In this document: positions 11,890 through 23,764 of the stretch, piece by piece
Position numbering within the stretch: the first letter of the stretch is position 1
Layout of the letters: each line of letters begins with the position of its first letter
NCBI GenBank assembly: GCA_029204225.1
Contig: CM055097.1
Span: 32,768,802-32,832,801, forward strand
Length of the DNA: 64,000 bases
DNA from: Diphasiastrum complanatum
Taxonomy: Eukaryota; Streptophyta; Lycopodiopsida; Lycopodiales; Lycopodiaceae
Direction: 5' to 3'
Notes under the pieces: generated by a model
The model's database searches: none
What the model was told of the DNA's origin: nothing
What the model saw: only the letters and a program-made list of their open reading frames with translations
Program-made: the position numbers and the translations under genes

Positions 11890-12563
11890 TTATTTAGCAC
11901 CACATGACTCCATTTGACTAGTAGGTAGCACTAGTCCATCTTCAAGATCCAGTGGATCCAAAACATTGATCATAGATTCACCAAAAGTTGCCAAGTTAGC
12001 ACAACAATAACTATCTCCAAGAAGCTCATTAGATCTCAACCTAGATCTAGCATAAGGAAGCTCTTTAGACTTTGCATAAGATCTACCAATCCTATTGATG
12101 CTAGGAACTGACTTTTGAAAGTTGAGAGAACCAACAACATCCATTTCATTCCTCTTGTTAGACATAACAAATGCATCAAGCTTGTAAAGTCTACCTTGTC
12201 TATTGCCCCTAGAAATGAAGACATCTCCCTTAGTAATGAAGCAAACATCCCCAACAAACTTTGTCTTGTACATTTCTTTATCATTTGACCAACACTTAGC
12301 AAATTCCTTGAAAGTGAAGGAATGTAAAGAACACCATCAAGCCTTGCATTCCTATTAGTAGAAAGGCAAATAGAAATTGAGCCAATACCTTTGATCATAC
12401 ACTCACCACCATGTGGCATGTGAACCACTTTCTTGGTTCCAACATAAGAGATCAAAGAAGTAAAAAACTCCTTGTGACTAGTCATGTGTGAACTAGATCC
12501 ACTATCTATCCACCATGAATCCTTGTCACTTTCGCTTGACATTATACTTGAAGAACACATCAT
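11890..12563 (-). pseudogene. Copia protease and pre-integrase remnant
   Basis: In the frame from 12563, DSWWIDSGSSSHMT carries the aspartic protease Asp-Ser-Gly. It is followed by VVHMPHGGECMIKGIGSI and the strand LDGVLYIPSLSRNLLSVGQMI, typical of Ty1/copia Pol just after protease. A frameshift near 12280 moves the reading to the frame from 12273, where MYKTKFVGDVCFITKGDVF...GRLYKLDAF is the gag-pre-integrase segment. The expected Cys/His integrase finger does not follow. It would cleave the element's polyprotein, but it is inactive as it stands because of the shift. Confidence 0.85.
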
Positions 12564-12617
12564 GAGAGAATCACAAGAATCTAGATCCTCATTAGAAGTA
12601 CATTCTTGTTACCTTCA

Positions 12618-13204
12618 TTACTTTTTATGACATTCATTTGCAAAATGACCTTTTATTCCACAATAAAAGCACTTGAACTTTGACTTATCTTTCTTTCTAA
12701 AAGAAGTAGAAGAGGAGAAGGAAGAGTGATCATCATGATCCGAGTTACCAACTTTGGACCATTTCCCTTTGCCTTTGACTTTGCCTTTTTGTGAAGAAAG
12801 CCTCTTCACCTCCACCTTGCCCTTAAGGATGCACCATCAAGCTTTGATTGCAACCTATGTTCTTCAGCCAATAAGATTTCTTGCAAGTCAACCAAACTTG
12901 GCAAGACGCTTTCAATGACAAAACTTTGCACAAGGTTAGCATGTTCATCTAGCAAACCATTCAACATAGCCTGGACTATTTCACCATCTTTTATGCTTTC
13001 ATCAATGCATGCTAGATCATCACTTAAGGACTTAACCCTCAAGACAAATGCATGAGCACTTTCACGTCTCTCTTTAGTTCCTGCAACTATGTCCATGAGT
13101 TCATTCAACTCAAGTAAGGACTCCATCCTCACTTTTCAAGTAGAGTAGTTTGATGAACTCAACCTATCATTAGTTTCTAACATGATCCCACCATTGGAAG
13201 CCAT
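12618..13204 (-). pseudogene. Copia gag remnant with zinc knuckle
   Basis: Gag starts at the ATG at 13204-13202 (MASNGGIML...). After 'SSNYST' the codon expected to be Trp is TGA, so reading stops 22 codons in and can resume at KVRMESLL (13135). The next part (LNELMDIVAGTKERRESAHAF...KSLSDDLACIDE) looks like UBN2-type gag with an internal deletion. A frame change near 12812 leads to a Ser/Lys-rich linker and the CCHC knuckle CFYCGIKGHFANEC (about 12665-12625), the RNA-binding motif. Confidence 0.85.
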
Positions 13205-14326
13205 GAATATAATGATTCTTCAACTTTTAGGCTCTGTCCTAATGCACCTAGCACTCACTTTTCTCTCAAAAAATGATGGATAAGGAGATCTCAAAAGATC
13301 TAGGACCCTAAAACACTTCTTTCTTGAACCTGGCTGGTTTCCAAGCATAGAAAGGAAGATTGAAACACATGAAACACTTTGCACACACTAAGAATCGATT
13401 ACAAACTCAAACCAACCTGAACACACTCTTGCTTAAGCTCTCAAACTTTTCAGCAAGTGACCAAATCAAGTTATGGTGTGAAGAGTTACTTGCATTCTTA
13501 GAAAATACACAAGACTAGGCTGCCAAGAATACCTAGAATTGAACAAACTTAATCAACATATGATCAACACACTAAGATATTGATTCAACCTATAAAACCA
13601 CATGTAAACCACACTTCTAAAAGTTTATAAACTCCACCAAGTGATAAATACAAGCTTTAGAGGTGAATGAAAGAGCACACTTAGTGGATCACAAGATGAC
13701 CTTCACTAGCTTGTCAAATCTTGATGTTTAAATGTAGATCTAAGACCACTTCACATCAGAATGTTCCTCAACCTAATAAGAACCTGAAAACACATTTGCA
13801 TAATGGCTAAAACCTTCCAAAAAATGCTCCAATCAAATTACATAAGGAGAGTTAGTTACACGCTCACAAAGTACACCAAAATGTATGCAAAAGATTGTTG
13901 ACAATCCGTTCACCCAAAAGGGGATCTTTCATCCAAGTGGGAGCTTTGCTCAGCCTTTTGGAGAAATACAAAATCACTCAAAGAGTATTTCTCATCCACT
14001 TAAGGAGAAGGTTCATCCACTTAAGGAGAGTGTTCATCCACAGAAGTGGGATTGCCAACAATAGATTGAATAGAACATTGTTAGTATTGAATATGCACAA
14101 GCCTCACAATCAACAAATGATTAGGTGTTATGATCTGATCCAAAATAGCTTCTTCTCAGTCTCTGATCTTCAATAGACCTGAAATATGCTTTTGATCCAC
14201 AAGTTCAACTCACAAAACAAAGGTTAGTAATATTTGATCAACAGTGCAATGCATAATCATGCTAGAACTTGATCAAACATCCAAATATCACCATAAATGG
14301 AAATCCTACTAAAAATAATAGCCAAC
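13205..14326 (-). other. Leader of the gag-protease element
   Basis: About 1.1 kb between primer site and gag start, without a supportable gene. Such long leaders usually carry packaging signals, but no specific one can be pointed to. Near 13990-14045 'ttcatccacttaaggaga' is repeated imperfectly. Confidence 0.5.
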
Positions 14327-14340
14327 TAGCTTTGATACCA
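14327..14340 (-). other. tRNA primer-binding site
   Basis: On the minus strand TGGTATCAAAGCTA directly follows the 5' LTR end. It matches the plant initiator-Met tRNA site TGGTATCAGAGC with one change, as in most plant copia elements. Confidence 0.85.
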
Positions 14341-14695
14341 TGTGAAAAAAGTGGATCTTGAATGGATCCAAACTCCCAAAATACTTGGCTAAGATCTTTG
14401 CACAACAAGCTACAAAAGCTAGAAATGACAATGCATCCTAATGCTACCTTTGATACACATGAACTTGACAAAGCATTCAAGAGACAAAAGAAACTAATAA
14501 AAGGTACTAATGGCAGACAAAAATAGTAGCAAGCAGGGCTCTCAACAACAGCCTACGACTTTTGGAAACCTCTTAAGATCATACACAAAATCTTGAAGAC
14601 AATACACACATGTGTGAAAGGTTAGATCCAAAACTATGTACAAAAATTGCCAATTTAGGCATCAAACTAGCTAAGAAATGTTGACAATTTTCACA
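14341..14695 (-). repeat. 5' LTR of the gag-protease element, promoter deleted
   Basis: 355 bases. It aligns to the 3' LTR at both ends but lacks about 300 central bases. The junction falls in an 'acac' shared by both sides ('caatacac' joined to 'acatgtgtgaaagg'). The lost part contains the TATA-like sequence, so transcription of this copy from its own LTR is unlikely. Confidence 0.9.
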
Positions 14696-14985
14696 CGACA
14701 CTATCGCATTTCGAGGAAATGCAAAAAAAGCCGATGCTGTTGCAAAAACTTGAATTTGTGAACCATGTTGAAGTGTCGCTTTTTGGTTTCCGACACTGTC
14801 GCTTTTTGGGAAAAAGTCGACATTGTGTAAAAGATGGTTCATTTTTGTAGATTGTAGTGACACTTAGAGTACTTCTGCAGACTGTTGTGACACTTAGAGT
14901 ATTTTTGTAGACTGTAGAAAAGGGATGTAAATCTACAGACTTATTCTAAATACCCGTTTTTGGAAGTCCTTGAAGATGGCCAATA
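14696..14985 (-). repeat. Family A repeat, interrupted copy (right part)
   Basis: Continues the copy cut at 9226. It is the inverse of 25060-25320. It contains units such as 'gtgacacttagagtacttctgcagactgt' repeated about three times and 'cgacactgtcgctttttgg' blocks. The match to the 25.0-kb copy ends at 'gaagatggccaa', where a copia fragment begins. Confidence 0.75.
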
Positions 14986-15351
14986 TCTCTTTCATCAATC
15001 GAGGCCGAGTACAAGGCTCTAACAACCACAGCCAAGGAAGTATTATGGATCAAGGTGTTGCTTGAGGAGCTCAAAGTGATCAGATTAGGTGTCATTCCAC
15101 TCATCTACAATGACAACATCTCAGGCCAACACCTAGCATCCAATCCAATCTACCATGCAAGGAGCAAACACATAGAGATTACTCACCACTTTGTAAGAGA
15201 AAAGGTCCAAGCTAAGGAGGTCTCATTGGAGCATGTTTCAAGTGAAGAATGCATAGCTGATATATTGACAAAGCCTCTTCAGAAGAATGCTTTTTTGAAG
15301 CTTAGATCAGCCCTTGGCTTAATTAGTAAAGCTATGTTATCATCTAGCTAG
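14986..15351 (+). pseudogene. Copia RNase H, C-terminal fragment
   Basis: Reads ISLSSIEAEYKALTTTAKEVLW...YNDNISGQHLASNPIYHARSKHIEITHHFVREKVQAKEV...CIADILTKPL, then a stop at 15351. These are the closing motifs of copia Pol. Everything 5' of the RNase H core is missing and the sequence abuts family A directly, so it is a truncated element. It is followed by a purine-rich tract at 15351-15368 and an LTR. Confidence 0.9.
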
Positions 15352-15368
15352 ATTGTGAGGAGGAGTAT

Positions 15369-16070
15369 TGAAATTTCACAATTCTAGCTTGACCAATTTT
15401 GGTCACATGCATTGTAATTGGCAAGATGGCCATGTAAATAGATGCCACACATGCCAATCACATAGGATGCTTTCCAATAAGTTCGTTCCTCATATTACAT
15501 TGTGATAGCATCTTTGAAATGAGGCAAAAATGTGTTTGGATAGGCTAGAGAAATTCTGGATCTAAAAATAGCATGTTTTGCATTATTTTTGGATCTTGAA
15601 ATCTTGACCCCAAGTTAGGGTGGATCCAATGACCTATTAGGTTAGATATTAGGGTTAGGGTATGAAAAGTTCAGAGTTGCCCTAATATGCTCAGATCCGA
15701 GCTTGAAATGTATAAATACATGATGGGATCTCCATCAAATTATCAAGAACAATTGAGTTTTTCCACTTTTATCATCATTGTCTTTTGGTGGCGAGTTCTA
15801 GTTATTGGATGTGAGTGTTCTTATGCATTAATTGCTTGGTTTGGAAGGTACTGAACCTGTTTATAGGTCTGAGAAGCTTTTTGTACTTTACTTTGGTTCA
15901 TTTAATCAAATCTATGTGCCTAATGTGGAGTTAAATGCCAAATTTGCTAGTTTTGGTAACTAGTCTTGATTCTAGCTCACAGTTCGGATCTAGATCTTTT
16001 ATTTGTGAAGAATTGAAAAAGATTATCTATGTTAGATATAGGGGTCTTATGTTTTTTACATCAAGCATCT
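15369..16070 (+). repeat. 3' LTR of truncated copia element (right end approximate)
   Basis: Begins TGAAATTTCACAATTC just after the purine tract 'gtgaggaggagtat'. 'tgtataaatacatg' at about 15709 is a good TATA box. The end is placed at 'gttttttaca' by the TG...CA rule and typical length. No target duplication confirms it. Confidence 0.55.
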
Positions 16071-16221
16071 AGGTGTAGGATGTTGATAGGAATAAATTTG
16101 GCATAGATGGCAAATTATGCATTTCCACTTGTAATGCCACTATTGAGCCAAAATAGAGTAAGAGGCTAAACACTTGCTAATTAGAGTGTAGACAAGTGTA
16201 AAGTTTTTGTTTGATGAATTC

Positions 16222-16376
16222 CAAGAGGTCCAATAGGATATAGAGGTGGAACCTTGTGAGGTCCAATAGAAAATTGAGGTGTGCTTGAATATAGTCCAAT
16301 AGAATTAAGAGGTGCATAGATCAATGATCCAATAGGATCAAGAGGTGACAAAATGTGGTCCAATCATAGTTAAGCA
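16222..16376. repeat. Degenerate minisatellite, about five units
   Basis: Units of about 31-36 bases around 'ggtccaatagga...aagaggtg' occur in tandem. The wording resembles the units at 640-725 and 8090-8150, so the three loci may derive from one repeat family. Confidence 0.65.
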
Positions 16377-19300
16377 TAGTGGTAGCTCGTGGACCTACTA
16401 GTATCATTGTACTCCTCATTTTGAAATCAATTGATTTGGTGATTTCATAAATTTTGTGAGTTATTGGATTTCTAGCTTCCTCTCTCTACCCGAGAGCTCT
16501 TGATGCATTTTCTCTCTCTACCCGAGGAGAGCAGCTTGTTTTTACTTAGATTATTTTTTGAATACTTCCCACACGTGTGAGTGAGAGTTGGAAGTGATTG
16601 AATGCATGTAGTAGTGTGTTTTTGCCATAGGATACAAGATTGATCTTGAATCTCAATCTAGTCTTGATCTTGGTGCATCTACACACCTTAGGAGATCACA
16701 AGTACATGTAGTGGACAGTCCACACGTGTGAAAATCAGCATTATTTGTGCATCCTCCATCACTTTTAGTATTGATTGGGATTCATTTTGTTGTAAAATCT
16801 TGTCACTTCTTCACATGAAGGTTACATGATAAAATATCAAGTCCAATGTATTGAATTTGCTCATTGTGCAAGTGAATACATTACGAGACATATAGAAACA
16901 ACTAATGGTTCTGGTAATTGAGGCAATGGCACTAATGATATTAGTGATGGCACTCCTAAGTATTGTGGTGAGATGTTTTTTTTTAATGGAGACATGCTTA
17001 GCCAAGGAGGTAACATGTCTAGTCTTAAATTTTGTATTGAATCTTTAGATCCAAGTAGGTCTAATTCCTTTGGTAGGATCAAAGATGTCATTTCTGTACC
17101 AAACAAGGATGTTTGTGTTTGAGAAGGTTGTGCCTTAAGCACAAGGAGACAATACAAGCAAAGAAGATGGTCTTTATGTATCATGAAATGGTCAAAATGT
17201 GGATGATCATGAAAGAGAGTTCTATTTAGACTCTTGGTTTGATCTTGTTTTAGCTCAAGATGTCATAAGCAAGGTATGCTTTTATCAATTTTTGGCTTAT
17301 ATTCCATGTTTTCAATCTTTGTGTTTGGTTGTGAAAAAATAAAAAAATATTAAAAAGGACCTACTTTTAGTATGTAATATGACAACAAGGGAGCTATCAA
17401 AGAGGGTGTAAGTTTGGTAAGTGGTTGTTGCAAAAGAAATAACAAATTCATCTATAAATGGCAATCCAAGACAAAGTTTATGTGTTGGGAAAGCAGCTCA
17501 TGTAAGGGAAAAAAACTCTAATTGATGGTAATTATCTTTGCAACAAGTTCCCAAAGATCCATAACACAAGAGGTAACCAATTCTTGAACTCAAAGATACT
17601 TCTAGATGGGCAAGTGACAAAAAATGTAGGACATTTAATGACTTTATGCATTTGTCTTACTTTGGTGAGGATATTGGCTGTGCTAACTATGTCTTGAATA
17701 AGTTGCCAAGTAAGGCCTTAGTCGGCAAGATGTGACATGCTTCATCCTTTGGAAAACAATTGAGTAAAAAGTTTTTGAGAGACTTTGTTAGTATTTGTTA
17801 CTTACACATTTTTCTAGAGGACGTGTCTAAGGAGGACATGACAACTACAAAAGTGTCTTTGTAATTTGTGATGGAAAAAGCAAAGGATATAGGTGAGTTT
17901 TTCCAAAAAAGAAGAGTGTAATCGCTTATGAATATTTCATCCTTTGTGAGGGGTTGACACATGAGAGGAGTGAAAATGAGAGGGAAGATTTGTTTTTGTA
18001 GAGTCAAATCCTAAGGTTGTTGATTTTCTAAATGTTAACACCTACTATAAGGAGTGCACCTAGGGAGAGCAAGAAAATGGTGTTCACTAACCTTGATGTG
18101 ATGACTCTATTGTTGAGAATTCACTCTTGATAGTTTCTAGTAGATCTTGGTATTGACCAGAAGTGGAAGAACTTGTCAAAGAGAGAATTTTCAAATTTAG
18201 AGCTTGTTGAAAATAACATGGACATTAAGAGAACAAGTGCATGTGATTTACTTGAGAAAGATGGAGTTGAACCTTGAAGGAACATATTTGAATGCACCTC
18301 ATTGAAGGATCTAATTTTTCATCATAAAAGATTTACATGGACTAAAGAGAGTAGCAATGATCTAGTTGTACGCTCATCTTCATCTTTTCTACTTCAAGTT
18401 TGATAAAGATCATGTTATCTCATCGTTGCTTTAGTGTGATGCCATTATTGTGAAAAATTGCCAATGTTGGCAAATCTAGCCATGCAGAATGTTGTAAATC
18501 ATGTGCATAAGTGGGTCCCACACATGTGAGGCCAAGATGCCACGTGGGAAACCTATCCTAGTGTAGGTTAGATTGATTCTAAATAGTTGGTCATGTCTAT
18601 TTGATAGTGATTTGTACATTATAGGACCTACACCTAAATTTACGATGAGAATTTGACCAACTAGCCACCTACTTGGCATGACTCTAGGAAAGAGGCTAGG
18701 GTTGCAAATTAGGGCAAGAAAGCCAAGTTAACTTCCTTATTACATGCTGGAAACTCACCTAACTCTACAAATGAAGTGACTTTCACTATGTATTCCATCC
18801 TCCCATAGTGAGAAGATAGATTATTTTTGGAGCTCATTGGCAATCTCGAGCTACTCCACATTTGCATTGTGATTTTGTAATCTAAATGCAACCAAAATGA
18901 GTTAGCCTTCATTCTCTGTCTACAGGCCATACAGTAGGCTATAGTTCACAAGTATGGAATCCGATTTCATCTATGGTCAATGCTTTTGATTGTTCTTGCT
19001 GGTTGTTTGTCAAATTGCCAATCTAGATCAACTTTTTTGTGTGATAGATTGTTAAGCAAGCATCCAATCACTCTTGCGAATCTTTTGTAGATCCAATTAT
19101 GGTTCAAAAGTACAATGAATGTGTCATATTACATGGACCATTCCATCTTAGTTGGCAATCCTTAGTGGATATACTTGTCATCATTTACAATAATAATTAG
19201 TAAAAGGACATTTTTTATGCAAAAGGGCCCTATTGGTTAATGGCCAATCTTTACACTGCTATTGTGAATGCTTATGTGAATGTCACATGCCTACTGTTCT

Positions 19301-19670
19301 ATAAGAATAACTCAAACACTACATAATGGTGCACTTGTACTTGCACCCTATAAGTGTAAATATGCCAAGAGCATTAGAAAATTTAATAGTTCAATTGATA
19401 ACCAAATGTGCCTCAAAGCACAACCAGTGAATAGAATGGCATAGCCCAAAATAAGCAATGCAAAACATTGTAGAAGTCAAGTTACGTGGAAAAATAAATA
19501 AACAAATAAGATTATCATAAAGCAAAGTTTTGTATCCCTAGTTTTCTTGCATTTGTTTGAAGTGCAATGTTGAGAAATATTGGATTGTTATGTTCTTTCT
19601 CAAGACTATATTTGAATATGCAACTAATTGGAAAAGTACTTTGGCACATTGATTTAGCCACTATAATGTC
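16377..19670. other. Decayed sequence, no gene recognised
   Basis: Plus-strand frames near 16860-17190 and 17380-18010 are broken every few dozen codons and match nothing I recognise. CACACGTGTG motifs occur at about 16570 and 16720. Old retrotransposon interior is likely but unproven. Confidence 0.35.
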
Positions 19671-20062
19671 TCAATGTATTATTTTACCCAAAACCATGCA
19701 AGAATCAGATTTAAAACAAAGAGTCTTTTGTCTAGTGATTGGTTTTATGCACATAACATTAGCGGCTTTTTTCTTAGAGCAATTGAGTAAACATGTGTTT
19801 TCACTTTTTTTAGGTAATCTTTGAGTGAGCAGCTTGACAGCTCCTGATTTCATTTTCAAATAGTATATAGTGGTCATTCTACTAAAATCATCTTTGAATG
19901 TAAGAAAGTATCCATTTGAATCACCTCAACCCCCTAAAAAAACATTGCATAGAACTATAGAGGCAAAGTCATTTGTAAGGTTGGTTAGCAAATGTATAAA
20001 CAGTTTCACTAATGTGCTTCAAGAGTTCTTTCACAATAATATATTTCGAAATGTTACATCCA
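19671..20062 (-). pseudogene. Copia integrase relic
   Basis: On the minus strand about 19940-19850 reads SNGYFLTFKDDFSRMTTIYYLKMKSGA, closely following the copia integrase core pattern 'YFLTFIDDFSR.TWVYFLK.KSE', whose first Asp is catalytic. Upstream and downstream frames are interrupted and no other pol domain could be followed, so this is an isolated remnant. Confidence 0.6.
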
Positions 20063-21300
20063 TTCATTCTTCTTGTTGAATATAATTGTCTCCTTCAATG
20101 TCGTGAGAAGGGAATACAATCGATAAGCTTCTTATCTCCACGTTATATGATACACAAATTAAAAAGTCATAACATGTTGTTGTTGGAACATGTTTGAAAC
20201 ATTTACAGGACCATTGTGTGGTTCAAACATTTTTTTCCAATTAAATATAGATGAATGGAACTAAATAATACAATAGGCATATATGAATGGTTTGCAAACA
20301 AGTTTTCACAATGACATTCTATACTTGATTAAATGTTTCAATGACCATATGCTCATCCGTGATCCTAGGTTAATGTCTAACATCTTATACACCATTATCT
20401 CCAATGGTCAATCATGATGTCTACCACTCTTGAAATGTAAACTCATGCTTAAGAACCTTCCTTAATGAATTCACATTGCTCAATCACCTTCCAAGGTTTC
20501 TATATTCTTTTTTTTCGTCTCAAAATATGAATTATGATATTATAACAAAAAATATGTAAAAAGAAAGACAATTGGATAAAAAATCTGGTGGGTCCATAAC
20601 TTGAATTCTGTTAGAGTACATTGTGGGTATTCAAAAGTATATTGGAATAAAAATAATGATTCACATCACTTCTTGCTACTAGCTTACAAGATAAAATATA
20701 ATATGTACATTTATGTGCATTGGCCAAAGGTACCTTCAAAAATAAAGCTTGGTGTTGCCAAGCATTGAAAAGAGTATCCCTAACTTGGATGTATTTTAAG
20801 ACAAGATCTAAAATGGAATTTGTAGTTACTTTACCCTAGTTGTGGAGGCAAAGGTGCCAAATGGTCTAAGTATGACGATTGATTGAAATAAATGGCATTG
20901 AATATGGGTTTTCAAATGAGTGAGGGTATGTTCTTGTGAATTTATCTAGATTTTGTGGAGATGCTACCTTTGTTATTAAAAATATACCCTATTGTAGAAT
21001 TTTTTCAATGATTTAACATGAGGTTGTAATTAGATTGTGAAAGTTGAATGTTTCAAGTTCTGTTTTCTTCACCCGAACTATTTTTTGTTGTAGTAGGGGT
21101 TCAAAGATTTGCTTGATGGGGATGTGAAATTTGCGTGAAGATTTGGAGAAGATGAGATTTTTTGTGATTAGTTTGCTCGCTAGGTGGTTGGATACATGGT
21201 AAATGTAGGAAACATGATCAACATGTGTTTATGGATAGTGGATATAGGGCTTTGTTATGTGAAAAGAGATTGTCTACCATAATTAGATCTTGATTTGGCT
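20063..21300. other. No gene recognised
   Basis: AT-rich sequence with many stops in all frames. It lies between the integrase relic and the gypsy protease. Possibly decayed gag of the following gypsy element, but no knuckle or capsid motif is visible. Confidence 0.35.
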
Positions 21301-22268
21301 AAATCATCTCACACAAACCTAAATGATACTTCTTTAGAGACATTTAGGAGTCAATCTAATTTCAACAAAGCTATGTGCTAAATGGGACCTTACAAGGATG
21401 AAACCTACAAATTTTGCTATCAAGTTGGCTGATCAAACTACAATTCTTCCTAAAGGCACAATGGAAGACATAGCAATGAAAATTGTGGGAATCCAGCTTG
21501 TCATTACTTTTGTCGTAATGGACATACCGAAAGCACCATCAGTCTATCATATTCTTTTGGGACATCCATGGTTACGAGTTGCGCAAGTAATTCATAATTG
21601 GGGAGCAAGAAAGATTACATTGAAGAATCGTGAGCGTGCAGTTAAGTTGATCCATTAACTTGGAAAATCAAAACAACAATCCAGAAGATGGATGATGATT
21701 CGTCAACAACGGATCATACTTGTGATCGACCAGTGAAAGCTTTGGGAGTGCACTATGACTCTCAAGTAGATAATGTCAATTGAAATCAAGCTCTTGCAAC
21801 TGTGGATTGTACAAGATACATGTGTCAACGAGATAACAATTCAGAGCTGAGCAACATTCCTATGTCTGATTGTACTTTGGATACATCGATCACCTTTCCA
21901 GTCAATATGATGAATGTGGCATGGATATTGACTGATCTTTCTAGATCCTATAGAAGAGAAACTTATTCATGTCAACTGATGAAAATGCTGAACTTACTGA
22001 TGAGCAGATTCTAAATCATGTGGATCCTACAAGGTTTGGAGTTCGAAATATTCCAGATGGACCAACAATAAAATCACCAAAAGCAATTATATTGAAGGAA
22101 GAGAAGAATACAGGACCAATGACAAAGAAACAAGCTAAGCAACATTTTAACACGGTTTTGAAATGGAAGAATACATCAAGAGATGTAGTTTCTACAATTA
22201 TTCCAAAAGAGATACTGCCTTTATTGGATAAAGGTAAGAGGAAGATAAAAAATGACTCTTCAAGTTAG
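21300..22268 (+). pseudogene. Ty3/gypsy protease and linker
   Basis: 21398-21658 reads FAIKLADQTTILPKGTMEDI...VYHILLGHPWLRVAQVIHNWGARKITLKN, the C-terminal half of a retroviral-type aspartic protease with the LLG.PWL strand typical of Tat/Ogre-like gypsy elements. The catalytic Asp half upstream is broken. The region 21969-22268 (DEQILNHVDPTRFGVRN...AKQHFNTVLKWKN) is an acidic linker toward reverse transcriptase. It is frameshifted and carries stops. Confidence 0.8.
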
Positions 22269-22539
22269 AATTCTCGAAACACATCACCTTCTATAAAGAC
22301 ATCACCTTCTAGGAAGTTATCAACTCCTCGAATGATTCCTACCAAGAAAGATAAATGTAAATCAAAGGTTAATCCCTTTGAACAAGAACAATAAGATGAA
22401 GTCCAACATGACATGCCAGATCATTTCAAACACTATACTTTGGATGATGTTGTTATTACGTTACCAAAAGCTCATCGTGAACCTGAAGAACAAGTGTTAG
22501 AAACACAAGAAGTTTACAATGGACTAGGACTCTAGCCTA

Positions 22540-23755
22540 TGAATCTTGTTGAACAAGGAGAGGTTGAGAAGATTGTTCAAGTTGGAACACAACTTACCTC
22601 AGATCAGTTTCAAGCGTTTTCAGTGGTTATAATCTAGTTAAAATCATACTTGCAAATCGACATAAAACAACTTTTGCAACAGAATGGGAAACATATGCTT
22701 ATAAACTTATGCCATTTGGACTATGCAATGCACCAAGTTCCTTTCATCGGGTTATGCAATTTACTTTGTATTTGCAAAAAATATATTATTTAGATGATCT
22801 TGGAGTCCATAGCGTTGATACAGACCATCCTTTGGAAAAAAGAATTTGAACATTGTCGCAAGTACCATATTTATTTGAATCTAGAAAAGTGTCAGATTTG
22901 GGTTACTCATGGAGTTGTTCTTGGACATGTGATATCAAGACATGGAATTGCTACAGGTTATTCCAAAATCAGGGTGGTTGTAGAGTTGCCTCCACCAGAA
23001 ACAATTTGAGGAGTTCACATTTTTAGGGTCATGTGAATTATTATCGAATATTAAATTTTTCTTTGCGGATCTAGCACGGTCTATATACAAATTGACGATT
23101 GTGCCAATTTGGACAACTGAGGCTTTGGAAGCATTTAAAAATTGAAGAAAGCCTTAGCTTATGCACCAATAATGCGAGCTCCAAATTGGACAATAGAGTT
23201 TCATGTTCATACTAATGCATCAAAATATGCCATTGGATCAGTTTTGATGCAACCAGAATAATACAAGAAGGATTACCCTATCAGATTTGCTAATCGACAA
23301 CTTAGTGATTCTGAAATGAATTATTCCACCACAAAACGGAAGCGTTGGCTATGGTATTTTCAGTAAAGAAATTTTGACATTATTTAATGGCGATGCACTT
23401 CACATTTTATATTAACCATCAACCTTTGTTTTATTTAGTCAACAAAACATGCAATTAGGGACGTATTGCACGATGGTTACTATTACTCAATAAATTTGAT
23501 TTTTGAGTTGTGGTTCGGAAGGGTAAACAACATTATCTTGCCGATCATGTCTCAAGAATACATACAACACCTATCAATATTGAAGTGGATGATGAACTGC
23601 CAGATGTTGCATTATTTTATGTTAAAGCAGTACCTGAGTGGGTAGCTGATATTGTTGAATATTTGATATTAGGCCAACCTAACGAATCTCTGAACAAAGT
23701 TCAAAAAGCGTGGTTGACTATTAAGGCACAATCTTATCAATTGATTGCAGCCTAG
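22540..23755 (+). pseudogene. Ty3/gypsy reverse transcriptase-RNase H, deleted
   Basis: In shifting plus-strand frames: TTFATEWETYAYKLMPFGLCNAPSS (about 22670-22740) and YLDDLGVHS (about 22785) are reverse transcriptase motifs. LEKCQIWVTHGVVLGHVIS (about 22880) is the thumb. The RNase H part (about 23190-23450) is broken. A closing segment follows (KGKQHYLADHVSR...WVADIVEYLILGQPNESL, 23510-23755). Residues before the FATEW motif are deleted, joining 'FSVVI' to 'NLVKIILAN'. The enzyme would copy element RNA. This copy is dead. Confidence 0.85.
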
Positions 23756-23764
23756 ACGGAATAA

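Larger units (their letters stand above)
9227..14695 (-). mobile_element. Gag-protease-only LTR retrotransposon, copia type, non-autonomous
   Basis: Complete structure on the minus strand. It has LTRs at 14341-14695 (5') and 9227-9883 (3'), both starting TGTGAAAA and ending TTTTCACA, and a 5-base target duplication CGACA at 9222-9226 and 14696-14700. The primer site abuts the 5' LTR and the purine tract abuts the 3' LTR. It codes for gag and protease remnants only. Integrase core, reverse transcriptase and RNase H are absent and about 2 kb of unrecognised sequence fills their place. This matches the TR-GAG/LARD class of elements that depend on others. It is inserted inside family A, so it is younger than that copy. 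The two LTRs differ at roughly 18 sites plus one large deletion. Confidence 0.9.

Noticed and set aside
19140-19420. Possible continuation of the copia pol relic on the minus strand
   Set aside because: Frames contain many stops and I could not align any RT motif, so only the integrase core was annotated.
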